This document shows positions 1 through 7,162 of a stretch of 11,069 nt of DNA, piece by piece. The first letter of the stretch is position 1, and every line of letters starts with the position of its first letter. The translations under genes and the position numbers were made by a program. The DNA comes from Sediminibacterium sp. (GTDB lineage: Bacteria > Bacteroidota > Bacteroidia > Chitinophagales > Chitinophagaceae). Under the pieces are notes generated by a model. The model saw nothing but the letters and a program-made list of their open reading frames with translations. It made no database searches and was not told where the DNA came from. The stretch covers positions 1 to 11,069 of the forward strand of contig JAURIP010000029.1 of NCBI GenBank assembly GCA_030832695.1, read 5' to 3'.

Positions 1-845
1 ATGGCATGCAAGTACAGGTAGATACCAGAGACAATAAAACTATTTACAGTGGTTCTCAATATGGTGCGTATTCAAGACAGAATTTAACTACTAAGGAGCG
101 AAAGTTTATTAGACCATTACGTAATTTAGGAGAGCCTGCATTTAGATTCAACTGGCAAACACCTATTTTATTAAGTAAGCATAACCAAGATGTTTTTTAT
201 TATGGAAGCAATAAATTTCACCGCTCTATGAGTAAGGGAGATAGTTTAGTTACATTAAGTACTGAATTAACTTCTAACCCAGCGCAAGGGGATGTTCCTT
301 ATGGTACTTTAACAACCATGAGCGAAAGTCCATTCCGTTTTGGTTTAATTTATGTAGGAACGGATGATGGCATGATTCATTTATCAAAGGATGGTGGCTA
401 TACCTTTTCTTTATTGAGTGCAAAATTGCCTAAAGGTTTATATGTAAGTAGGGTATTGGCAAGTGCATATAGTGAATCACGCGTTTATGCTACATTGAAC
501 GGTTATCGTAACGATCATTTTAATGCTTATGTATATGTAAGTGATGATTATGGAACCACTTGGAAGCAAATCATGAAAGATTTACCATTAGAAGCGGTGA
601 ATGTAATTACCGAAGATAATTTGTCAAGTCAAGTGTTATATGTGGGTACTGATGGCGGATTGTATGTAAGTACAGATGGTGGAACAAGTTCCATGGGATG
701 GAGTAAAGGCCTACCTAACGCGGTGCCTATTCACGATATCGTGATTCATCCTAGAGATAATGAAATTATTTTAGGTACACATGGTCGTAGCTTATATACC
801 AGTAAGCTAGATGATCTGCATAAAAAAGTTCAAGTAAAAAAGTAA
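1..845 (+). CDS. Sortilin/VPS10-like BNR-repeat beta-propeller protein, C-terminal part (5' end outside window)
   Basis: The reading frame is open to the left edge (first full codon at 3-5), and the ATG at 6-8 is not preceded by a stop. This is therefore almost certainly the last ~280 residues of a larger protein, not a complete gene. Counting from that ATG, Asp-box (S-x-D-x-G-x-x-W/F type) motifs occur at residues 127-134 (SKDGGYTF), 179-186 (SDDYGTTW) and about 222-232. Each follows a short beta-strand-like stretch such as LIYVGTDDG or VLYVGTDGG. GDVPYGTLTT near residue 95 and GTHGRSLY at 257-264 are typical of the ~1000-residue VPS10/glycosyl-hydrolase-like proteins of Bacteroidota. These are usually exported, but their substrates are mostly unknown. 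The protein ends soon after the last blade in a Lys-rich tail (KKVQVKK), with no recognisable C-terminal secretion or anchor domain. The gene is convergent with the nuo operon and probably unrelated to it. The fold is well supported; the specific function is unknown. Confidence 0.85.
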   Translation, partial: GMQVQVDTRDNKTIYSGSQYGAYSRQNLTTKERKFIRPLRNLGEPAFRFNWQTPILLSKHNQDVFYYGSNKFHRSMSKGDSLVTLSTELTSNPAQGDVPYGTLTTMSESPFRFGLIYVGTDDGMIHLSKDGGYTFSLLSAKLPKGLYVSRVLASAYSESRVYATLNGYRNDHFNAYVYVSDDYGTTWKQIMKDLPLEAVNVITEDNLSSQVLYVGTDGGLYVSTDGGTSSMGWSKGLPNAVPIHDIVIHPRDNEIILGTHGRSLYTSKLDDLHKKVQVKK

Positions 846-886
846 TTAGCTGATTCAAATACAATAAGCATTTAAATGCTATTTAT

Positions 887-916
887 AAAAAATCCCAAGC
901 AATGCTTGGGGTTTTT
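887..916. terminator. Bidirectional intrinsic terminator between convergent transcripts
   Basis: A perfect 7-bp stem (CCCAAGC at 894-900 pairing with GCTTGGG at 904-910) encloses a 3-nt loop. It is followed by TTTTT at 912-916 and preceded by AAAAAA at 887-892. The T run ends transcripts from the left-hand + strand gene. On the minus strand the A run becomes a U run, so the same hairpin can end the nuo transcript about 70-95 nt after its last stop codon. Confidence 0.88.
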
Positions 917-984
917 GTTTGAGCAGAATGTATTCCGTCATGAAATAGCAATCAACTAATTCAGTAAATATTTTTTATTGCTTA

Positions 985-1395
985 TTATTTGAATTGATCA
1001 AAATAGGGTACTTCGTCATTTGATACCGCTTCCTTTTCTTGCCAATAAGCAAGGGTAACGATGGTGCCGTTCTCGGTTTTTAAGAGACGACCAAAAATTG
1101 CGTTGGTCGCATTAAAAGTTAAATCAGTCACTCCCACTGTAAATGTGGTAGGTGCTGGGGGTGCTTCAGGAACTGTGGGCGCTGGCACTGGCGTTGCATC
1201 GCCTTCAGCAGGCGCTGCCACTGGCGCGGCCGGTGCTGCTTTAGGGGCAGGGCTTCCCACCACTACTACTTGGTATTTATTTGACTCCAATAATTGTTTT
1301 AAAAATGTAACGCGTTCCGGACTTGCATTTTTTTCAACAATCGCACATTTAATACTATCTAAATCTTCAAATTCGTGGTTCTTATTAATTGCCAT
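985..1395 (-). CDS. Unrecognised 136-residue protein with Pro/Ala linker, last gene of the nuo operon
   Basis: I do not recognise the family. ATG at 1395 is chosen as the start, giving MAINKNHEFE...; a TTG two codons upstream is less likely. The gene begins 14 nt after the nuoN stop, so it should be co-transcribed with the complex I genes. Three parts are visible. Residues 1-47 form a compact alpha/beta-like segment ending in the strand-like YQVVVVG. Residues 48-83 are a low-complexity Ala/Pro-rich linker with a few acidic residues. Residues 84-136 form a second compact segment (FTVGVTDLTFN, then FGRLLKTENGTIVTLAYW) ending in YFDQFK. There is no signal peptide or membrane helix, so it is probably cytoplasmic. 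The single Cys is at residue 17. The linker is locally GC-rich because of its Ala/Pro codons, not because of transfer. Two small domains on a flexible tether would suit an accessory or assembly factor, but that role is inferred from position only. Confidence 0.85.
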   Translation of the reverse strand: MAINKNHEFEDLDSIKCAIVEKNASPERVTFLKQLLESNKYQVVVVGSPAPKAAPAAPVAAPAEGDATPVPAPTVPEAPPAPTTFTVGVTDLTFNATNAIFGRLLKTENGTIVTLAYWQEKEAVSNDEVPYFDQFK

Positions 1396-1409
1396 AATCA
1401 ACTATTTTT

Positions 1410-2819
1410 TTACAAGCCAATACTTAGTGAATAAATATAATCATAAACGATACTAGCCAGTCCAGTAATAATTATTCCTGCTACACAGATATACATTGCC
1501 AACTTTATAATTCCTGGAACGCTTAATTTTTGAATGGGTTGTTCATTTTCTTCCATGAATATCGCCTTCACCACTTTTAAATAATAGAAAAAGGAAATCA
1601 CCATATTTAATGCAGCAAAAGTAATCAGTCCATAATTTTCCTTGGCAGCACCAGCCATCATTAAAAATAATTTACCAAAAAAGCCTGCAGTAGGTGGTAC
1701 CCCAGCTAATGAAAATAAAGCGATGGTTAAAACCCAAGATAAAAAAGGATTGGTTTTATAAAACCCTTTAAAGTCTGAAATATTTTCTTTTCCTGTTAAA
1801 GCACTCACCAGGGAAACTACACCAAAGGCGGCTAAATTAGAAAACACATAAATTAATACAAAGTAAACTAATGAGGCAGATCCAGTTTGCGAGCTACCTG
1901 AAATACCAATTAAAATAAAACCCACCTGCGCAATGGATGAAAAGGCAAGAAAGCGTTTGAAATTATCCTGTCTTAATGCGAATAAATTTCCAATTAAAAT
2001 AGTAGCTACAGATAACACCACCAATACGCCATACCATACGGTAGCAATAGGCGTGAATACTTTATATAAGATTGAAGTGAACGTAAATAATACGGCAGCT
2101 TTTGACACTACTGATAAAAATGCGGTGACAGCAACGGGGGAGCCCTCGTAAACATCAGCGGTCCAAAGGTGAAAAGGCACTGCCGATATTTTAAATGCAA
2201 AACCAGATACCAATAAAATGAATCCAAACAATTGCATTGGATCCTTACTGATATGTGCTGTTAATATATCAAAGCTAAGTGTACCACTCGTGCCATATAA
2301 AAATGAAATACCCATTAATAAAATGCCAGAAGAAAATGCAGACGATAAAATTAATTTCATTGCGGCTTCGGATGACTTACGTTTTGCCAAATCGAAGTTG
2401 GCTGCAGCCGCTAATGGAATAGTACTCATTTCAAGTCCTAAATAAAACATTAACATGTTGCCACTTGAAATCATAAAGAACATTCCAAGTAAGGAAGTTA
2501 ATATTAGTAAATAAAATTCAGCGACTTGCTTGTGATGTTTCAGCCATGCGTAGGATTGCATGGAAATTAAAAGTATCGCTAGGTTTAAAATGTTTTTTTC
2601 TAGTACAATTAAAGCGTTGGTTGTAAACATGCCATTAAATTCGCTTCCTTCGCTCATGCCAAAAAAGCCTGCAGCTAGGTTGATGAATAATAAAATATTA
2701 ATGAGGTTCAAAACAGTTTCATTGCTTCTTTCTTTTCCTATTTTAATAAATAGCAATAAAAAAATAAGTAAGCTTAGTATTAGTTCCTGTCTGAGTAATA
2801 TAAAAATGTTAGATAGCAT
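1410..2819 (-). CDS. nuoN: NADH-quinone oxidoreductase subunit N
   Basis: This is the antiporter-like membrane subunit next to NuoK, with one of the proton channels of the complex I arm. The 469-residue length and about 14 hydrophobic segments fit the family. Family residues are in place: Glu130 in TM5 (YLGLEMSTIPL), Lys210 in TM7 (GFAFKISAVPFHLW), the DVYEGSPVAVTAFLS stretch, Lys240 in TM8 (VVSKAA) and Lys383 in TM12 (TAGFFGKLF). The Lys210-Lys240 spacing of 30 residues equals that between K217 and K247 of E. coli NuoN as I recall them, so the channel looks intact. It starts 8 nt after nuoM, from an ATG without a Shine-Dalgarno sequence. Confidence 0.97.
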   Translation of the reverse strand: MLSNIFILLRQELILSLLIFLLLFIKIGKERSNETVLNLINILLFINLAAGFFGMSEGSEFNGMFTTNALIVLEKNILNLAILLISMQSYAWLKHHKQVAEFYLLILTSLLGMFFMISSGNMLMFYLGLEMSTIPLAAAANFDLAKRKSSEAAMKLILSSAFSSGILLMGISFLYGTSGTLSFDILTAHISKDPMQLFGFILLVSGFAFKISAVPFHLWTADVYEGSPVAVTAFLSVVSKAAVLFTFTSILYKVFTPIATVWYGVLVVLSVATILIGNLFALRQDNFKRFLAFSSIAQVGFILIGISGSSQTGSASLVYFVLIYVFSNLAAFGVVSLVSALTGKENISDFKGFYKTNPFLSWVLTIALFSLAGVPPTAGFFGKLFLMMAGAAKENYGLITFAALNMVISFFYYLKVVKAIFMEENEQPIQKLSVPGIIKLAMYICVAGIIITGLASIVYDYIYSLSIGL

Positions 2820-2827
2820 TATTCTAA

Positions 2828-4309
2828 TTATTTAAGGGTAATGGCTTTGTCAATATTGATCATTAAAAACTCGGTGCTGGGCATAATTAATTGGTTAATC
2901 AAAAACGGCGCCAAACCAATAATTAATATGCCTACTATTAACAAACCTGCTGCAAATTTTTCGTTCCAGGTAGCATCCCCTAAAAGGGCGTGCTCGTCTG
3001 AGATGGGGCCCATAATTGTTCTGCCTGTCGCGCGTAATATATATACTGCGGTCACTACAATTGATGCTGCTGATATCACAGTAGCAATACGATATACGCC
3101 ATCTGGGTTTTGCCAGGAGCCCATAAACACTGACATCTCCGCCACAAATCCACTGAAGCCGGGTAAGCCTAGGGAACATAAACCTGCAATCACAAATACC
3201 GTAGATATAAAGGGCATTACTTTTAATAAACCACCTAATTGCGCAACCATCCTGGTATGGGTTCTGGAATAAATCATACCAATAGCAGCGAAGAATAAGG
3301 CCGTCATTAATCCGTGAGATACCATTTGAATTACTGCACCATTAATGGAAGTTTTATTCAACATGCCAATTCCTAATATCACAAATCCGCAGTGACTGAT
3401 GGAGGAATAGGCATTGATATATTTTAAATCGGTTTGCATCATGGTAGCGAATGCGCCATAGATGATAGCGATCGTGGCCAATAAAATAATGATCCAAGAA
3501 TAACTATATGCTGCATCAGGCATTAATGCTGCCATGCGTAAACAACCATAGCCACCTAGTTTCATAGAGATGCCTGCTAAAAACATAGAAGCTGCCGTTG
3601 GTGCAGATGCGTGTCCATCGGGTACCCAAGTGTGAAAAGGAAATAAAGCGGCAAATATGCCAAAGCCTAAAAATACAAACGGGAAAAAGAATTTTTGAAC
3701 GCCTAATGAAATACCCATTTGGCCTATTTCAACCATGTCAAAAGTATGCGTGTTATAATAAATACCCATTAAGCCTACAAACACCAATGCCGAACCTGCC
3801 ATTAACATTAAAGCAAGCTTCATGGCGCTGTTTTCTTTTTTACCACTTCCCCAAATACCAATTAATAAAAACTTAGGGATAACGGCTACTTCTAAAAAGA
3901 AAAACAAAGTGAACAAATCCAGAGAGATAAAAAATCCATAAGCACCCATGCTTAATAAAACGAGTAAGAAGAAATATTCTTTGCTCAGTTTTTCCATGGT
4001 CCAGGAAACAAGTATGCCCGCAACCACGATTAAAGAGCTTAATAATATCATGGCTAATGCAATGCCATCAATGCCAATATGGTAATTAATATTTAATGCT
4101 TTAAACCAAACAATATTTGTTTCAAATAAATAGGTTGCGGTGTTACCTGCTGCACGCTGATCCATATACAATTTCAACAACCATCCAGCCGCGCCTAATT
4201 GTGCTATTGATCCTGCCAATCCAATAGTTCTTATTTGCGCTAAATTTTTACTCAATAAAATGAGTAAAGCAGTGAGCAGGGGCAATAAGATGAGTAATGA
4301 TAAGTTCAT
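2828..4309 (-). CDS. nuoM: NADH-quinone oxidoreductase subunit M
   Basis: This antiporter-like subunit lies between NuoL and NuoN in the membrane arm. It has 493 residues and about 14 membrane segments. Recognisable parts are Glu140 in TM5 (FFFLEVAVIP), the FPFHTWVPDGHASAPTAAS signature near residues 223-241, Lys250 in TM8 (ISMKLGGYG) and the TM12 region FSGFVAEMSVF. Aligning the PFHTWVPD block without gaps to E. coli NuoM puts Phe219 where K234, the TM7 pumping lysine, is expected. The 31-residue distance from 219 to Lys250 matches K234-K265. A lysine at 146 sits six residues after Glu140, where E. coli has methionine. Whether this is a lineage-wide form of NuoM or unusual to this organism cannot be told here. 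nuoM starts 9 nt after nuoL. Confidence 0.97.
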   Translation of the reverse strand: MNLSLLILLPLLTALLILLSKNLAQIRTIGLAGSIAQLGAAGWLLKLYMDQRAAGNTATYLFETNIVWFKALNINYHIGIDGIALAMILLSSLIVVAGILVSWTMEKLSKEYFFLLVLLSMGAYGFFISLDLFTLFFFLEVAVIPKFLLIGIWGSGKKENSAMKLALMLMAGSALVFVGLMGIYYNTHTFDMVEIGQMGISLGVQKFFFPFVFLGFGIFAALFPFHTWVPDGHASAPTAASMFLAGISMKLGGYGCLRMAALMPDAAYSYSWIIILLATIAIIYGAFATMMQTDLKYINAYSSISHCGFVILGIGMLNKTSINGAVIQMVSHGLMTALFFAAIGMIYSRTHTRMVAQLGGLLKVMPFISTVFVIAGLCSLGLPGFSGFVAEMSVFMGSWQNPDGVYRIATVISAASIVVTAVYILRATGRTIMGPISDEHALLGDATWNEKFAAGLLIVGILIIGLAPFLINQLIMPSTEFLMINIDKAITLK

Positions 4310-4318
4310 ATGAATAAG

Positions 4319-6295
4319 TTATTTCCAGATATAAATAAATAAAATTGATAATGCTACGACCCCTCCGAAAAAGTACAATGCATAGTTTTGTACCTTACCC
4401 GATTGAAAGCCTTTAATCGCCCCTGAAGTTTTTGCGGTTGTATTTGCTAATAACAACATAAAGCCATCCACAATATTGCGATCTGCCCAAGCAATAGGTT
4501 GTCCGATCAATGGGAATACAATTTTTTTAGTGATAAACAAATACAATTCATCTACATAAAACTTTTTGTAGGCTGCTCTGTAAAAAACACCAAATAGCGC
4601 AACCGCTTTATCTGATTTTGCATTCTGGGTTTTGTAAAAATTAGCAGCTATTAATATCGCAATGACAGATAACGTAACTGGGGCAATGGAGAATACCAAA
4701 TCAATATGCGTTTCTAATGCTAATCCATCTGAAGTGATGAATTGGGAGAAAGGAATAAATCCAACACCTATTGCACAGGCTGTTAAAATAAGTAATGGTA
4801 ATTTCATGGTCCAAGTGCCTTCGCCATGATCATGTGTATCTGCATGAGCATCTTTATTTGCGTGACCATGGTCATGATTCGCTTTTGCAACCGCATCCTT
4901 GCTCCAAAAAATATTAAAATACAAACGGAACATATAAAAGCTGGTTAGTGCTGCAGTGAACAAAGCCACACCGTAAATCAATTTATTCTCATTAAATGCT
5001 GCAGTTAAAATTTCTTCCTTACTAAAAAATCCTGCAAAAGGAGGGATACCAGCAATGGCTAAGCAAGCAATTAAAAAAGCAGCATGGGTAATGGGCATTA
5101 ATTTTCTTAAGCCGCCCATATCTTTCATTTCATTACTATGTACCATATGAATGACCGAGCCTGCGCCTAAGAATAATAAACTCTTGAAAAAGGCATGGGT
5201 AAATAAATGGAACATGGAAGCCATATATCCCAATCCTGCTTCACCACCATTTTTTGAAATGCCTAATGCAAACATCATATAGCCAATTTGCGACATCGTA
5301 GAATAAGCCAATACACGTTTAATATCTGTTTGTGTACAAGCAATCACTGCAGCAAGTAAGGCGGAGAATGCACCCACATAAGTAACGATGGTTAAGGCTG
5401 CTTCGTCCATAGAAAATATAGGGAACAATCGAGCCACTAAATAAACACCCGCGACCACCATGGTTGCTGCGTGGATTAACGCGGACACAGGAGTAGGACC
5501 TTCCATAGCATCAGGTAACCAAATATGCAAAGGGAACATCGCCGACTTTCCTGCACCACCCATAAATATTAAGGTTAAACCCCAAGTAAGCATACTAGCA
5601 CCCAAAAAGCTAGCACTCGTGATGCTTAAGAATTCAGGGGATTGCGTTGATGTTAATTTTTCAATCAATAATCCAATATCTAAAGTGCCTCCGTAAAAGC
5701 CCATCATTAATATACCAATTAAAAAACCTAAATCAGCGAAGCGCGTTACAATGAATGCTTTTTTGGAAGCAGCCACTGCAGAAGGTTTATTAAAGTAGTA
5801 TCCAATTAATAAAAAGCTGGAGACCCCCACTAACTCCCAGAACATATATACTTGGAAAATATTAACGGATAATATTAATCCCAACATGGAGAAAGTAAAT
5901 AAAGACAAGAACGCATAATAAGTTGCAAATCTTTCTTCCCCTTTCATGTAGCCCAAGCTAAATACATGAACCATTAAGGAAACCGAAGTCACCACAATCA
6001 ACATCATCACTGAAATGGGATCTACAATGATACCCATATCAATGGATACATTAGGACTGAATTGCAACCAAGTATATTTTAATGCGATTATTTTTTGATA
6101 CACCCCGTTTACTTTTCCGTCTACAAAAAAGTATTGCTTAGCAGCCACAAAGGAAAGGATGGTAGCGGTAAGCAAGGAGGCTGTTCCAATAATACCTGCG
6201 CTTTTAGCAAAGTACTTGCGTCCGAACAAGCCCAATACCACAAAAGTAGCAAGTGGTAATAATGGAATCCAAAGTATATATAAGTAGTTTGACAT
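4319..6295 (-). CDS. nuoL: NADH-quinone oxidoreductase subunit L
   Basis: NuoL is the distal antiporter-like subunit. Its C-terminal lateral helix runs along the membrane arm. The 658 residues are somewhat longer than E. coli NuoL (613). Expected channel residues are present: Glu154 (MFWELVG), Asp188 (TRFADLGF), Lys250 (GAGKSAMFPLHIW), the DAMEGPTPVSALIHAATMV stretch from 262, the His363/His367/Lys371 series (FHLFTHAFFKSL) and SKEEIL at 425-430. A His/Asp-rich segment at residues 474-490 (HDHGHANKDAHADTHDH) lies in a loop between hydrophobic segments and accounts for some of the extra length. The C-terminal ~120 residues contain a polar, probably lateral-helix region and a final hydrophobic anchor. 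It starts 5 nt after nuoK, with no Shine-Dalgarno sequence. Confidence 0.97.
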   Translation of the reverse strand: MSNYLYILWIPLLPLATFVVLGLFGRKYFAKSAGIIGTASLLTATILSFVAAKQYFFVDGKVNGVYQKIIALKYTWLQFSPNVSIDMGIIVDPISVMMLIVVTSVSLMVHVFSLGYMKGEERFATYYAFLSLFTFSMLGLILSVNIFQVYMFWELVGVSSFLLIGYYFNKPSAVAASKKAFIVTRFADLGFLIGILMMGFYGGTLDIGLLIEKLTSTQSPEFLSITSASFLGASMLTWGLTLIFMGGAGKSAMFPLHIWLPDAMEGPTPVSALIHAATMVVAGVYLVARLFPIFSMDEAALTIVTYVGAFSALLAAVIACTQTDIKRVLAYSTMSQIGYMMFALGISKNGGEAGLGYMASMFHLFTHAFFKSLLFLGAGSVIHMVHSNEMKDMGGLRKLMPITHAAFLIACLAIAGIPPFAGFFSKEEILTAAFNENKLIYGVALFTAALTSFYMFRLYFNIFWSKDAVAKANHDHGHANKDAHADTHDHGEGTWTMKLPLLILTACAIGVGFIPFSQFITSDGLALETHIDLVFSIAPVTLSVIAILIAANFYKTQNAKSDKAVALFGVFYRAAYKKFYVDELYLFITKKIVFPLIGQPIAWADRNIVDGFMLLLANTTAKTSGAIKGFQSGKVQNYALYFFGGVVALSILFIYIWK

Positions 6296-6300
6296 AATAA

Positions 6301-6615
6301 TTAAAATTTCATTTCAGTGGCATCGTCAACATCAATGGATTGATGACTACGATACAAATTAATAATAATGGCAATCGCTACAGCGGCTTCGGCAGCTGCA
6401 ATGGTGATGATAAACAAAGAAAAAAACAAACCATCTAATTTAGCAGGGAATAAGTATTTATTAAATGCGACAAAATTAATATTCACGCTATTTAACATGA
6501 GCTCAATGGACATGAGCATGGTAATAATATTTCTTCTGGTAAACAAACCATACATACCTATAAAAAATAAGGCTGTGCTTACAAAAAGGATATGGGTTAA
6601 GGGTACTTCATTCAT
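6301..6615 (-). CDS. nuoK: NADH-quinone oxidoreductase subunit K
   Basis: This small membrane subunit (104 residues, three TM helices) forms part of the central charged axis between NuoH/J and NuoN. The two conserved membrane glutamates are visible: Glu38 in MLMSIELMLNSVNINF and Glu76 in ITIAAAEAAVA, equivalent to E36 and E72 of E. coli. A polar, acidic tail (SIDVDDATEMKF) follows TM3. The gene starts 4 nt after the nuoJ stop. It has a good Shine-Dalgarno sequence inside the last nuoJ codons, which supports the chosen ATG. Confidence 0.97.
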   Translation of the reverse strand: MNEVPLTHILFVSTALFFIGMYGLFTRRNIITMLMSIELMLNSVNINFVAFNKYLFPAKLDGLFFSLFIITIAAAEAAVAIAIIINLYRSHQSIDVDDATEMKF

Positions 6616-6619
6616 GGTA

Positions 6620-7162
6620 TTAATCCTCCTTTTTGTTTAAGTGAACAATATTTGCTTCAGTAGGTTTCATCGCAATAACAATACAGCCCACCATCGCTGC
6701 TAATAATAACATACTCACCACTTCAAACGGTAAAATAAATCCATGTGAAGTAGTACTTAGCATTTGCATACCTATTTCATCCACACTTGGATTAAAGGGG
6801 GCTGCTGAAATATTATTGAATCCGTAATGATTGATTAAATTATAGGTAAATACAATACCAAATAAAGCAGCGAGTGCAGAAAATATCATTTTACCATTGG
6901 CAGGCTTGGCCATTTCCTTTCCTGATTGTTGTGTTAAAAATATCGAGAAGATAATTAACACCACAATACCACCTACATACACCACTATTTGTATAGCAGC
7001 AATAAACTCTACCTGCATCCAAAAATAAAGTGCAGCAATACCTACCAATGAAAATAATAACCAGATGGCAGAACGAAATATTTTAAGTGATGTCACTGCT
7101 AAAATTGCGGCGCCCAATATGAGTGCGGCAATAGCGTAAAATATAATAGTTGATGTATTCAT
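6620..7162 (-). CDS. nuoJ: NADH-quinone oxidoreductase subunit J
   Basis: NuoJ is a membrane subunit with about five TM helices. Its TM3 carries the pi-bulge/alpha-helix switch thought to couple quinone chemistry to the proton channels. The signature is at residues 53-75 and includes AAIQIVVYVGGIVVL with Tyr62. The 180-residue length is normal. Its ATG overlaps the nuoI stop by one base (TAATG), a layout typical of translational coupling. A purine-rich GGGAGGG lies about 9 nt upstream, inside the nuoI coding end. Confidence 0.96.
   Translation of the reverse strand: MNTSTIIFYAIAALILGAAILAVTSLKIFRSAIWLLFSLVGIAALYFWMQVEFIAAIQIVVYVGGIVVLIIFSIFLTQQSGKEMAKPANGKMIFSALAALFGIVFTYNLINHYGFNNISAAPFNPSVDEIGMQMLSTTSHGFILPFEVVSMLLLAAMVGCIVIAMKPTEANIVHLNKKED
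6625..6630 (-). promoter_or_regulatory. Shine-Dalgarno site of nuoK
   Basis: AGGAGG on the minus strand, 9 nt before the nuoK ATG and inside the last codons of nuoJ (AAG GAG GAT). This is a near-perfect match to the anti-Shine-Dalgarno sequence in a genome type where such sites are uncommon. Confidence 0.75.

Noticed and set aside
948..981. Possible second hairpin (GCAAT ... ATTGC) after the last minus-strand stop
   Set aside because: Only five A/T-rich pairs with a loop of more than 20 nt; far weaker than the hairpin at 887-916, which already serves both strands.
1396..1401. Start of the last nuo-operon gene at TTG (1401), adding two residues
   Set aside because: An ATG two codons downstream (1395) gives a natural MAINKN start, and neither start has a Shine-Dalgarno sequence favouring the TTG.
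1061..1456. A 131-residue open frame on the + strand, rich in Gly/Ala/Val, opposite the last nuo-operon gene
   Set aside because: It is the antisense shadow of the GC-rich Pro/Ala linker codons. It overlaps the end of nuoN and has no start context or recognisable protein features.
2895..3179. A 94-residue minus-strand frame inside nuoM
   Set aside because: It lies within the well-supported nuoM coding sequence in another frame, and its composition (Arg/Cys/Ser/Tyr-rich) is that of out-of-frame translation.
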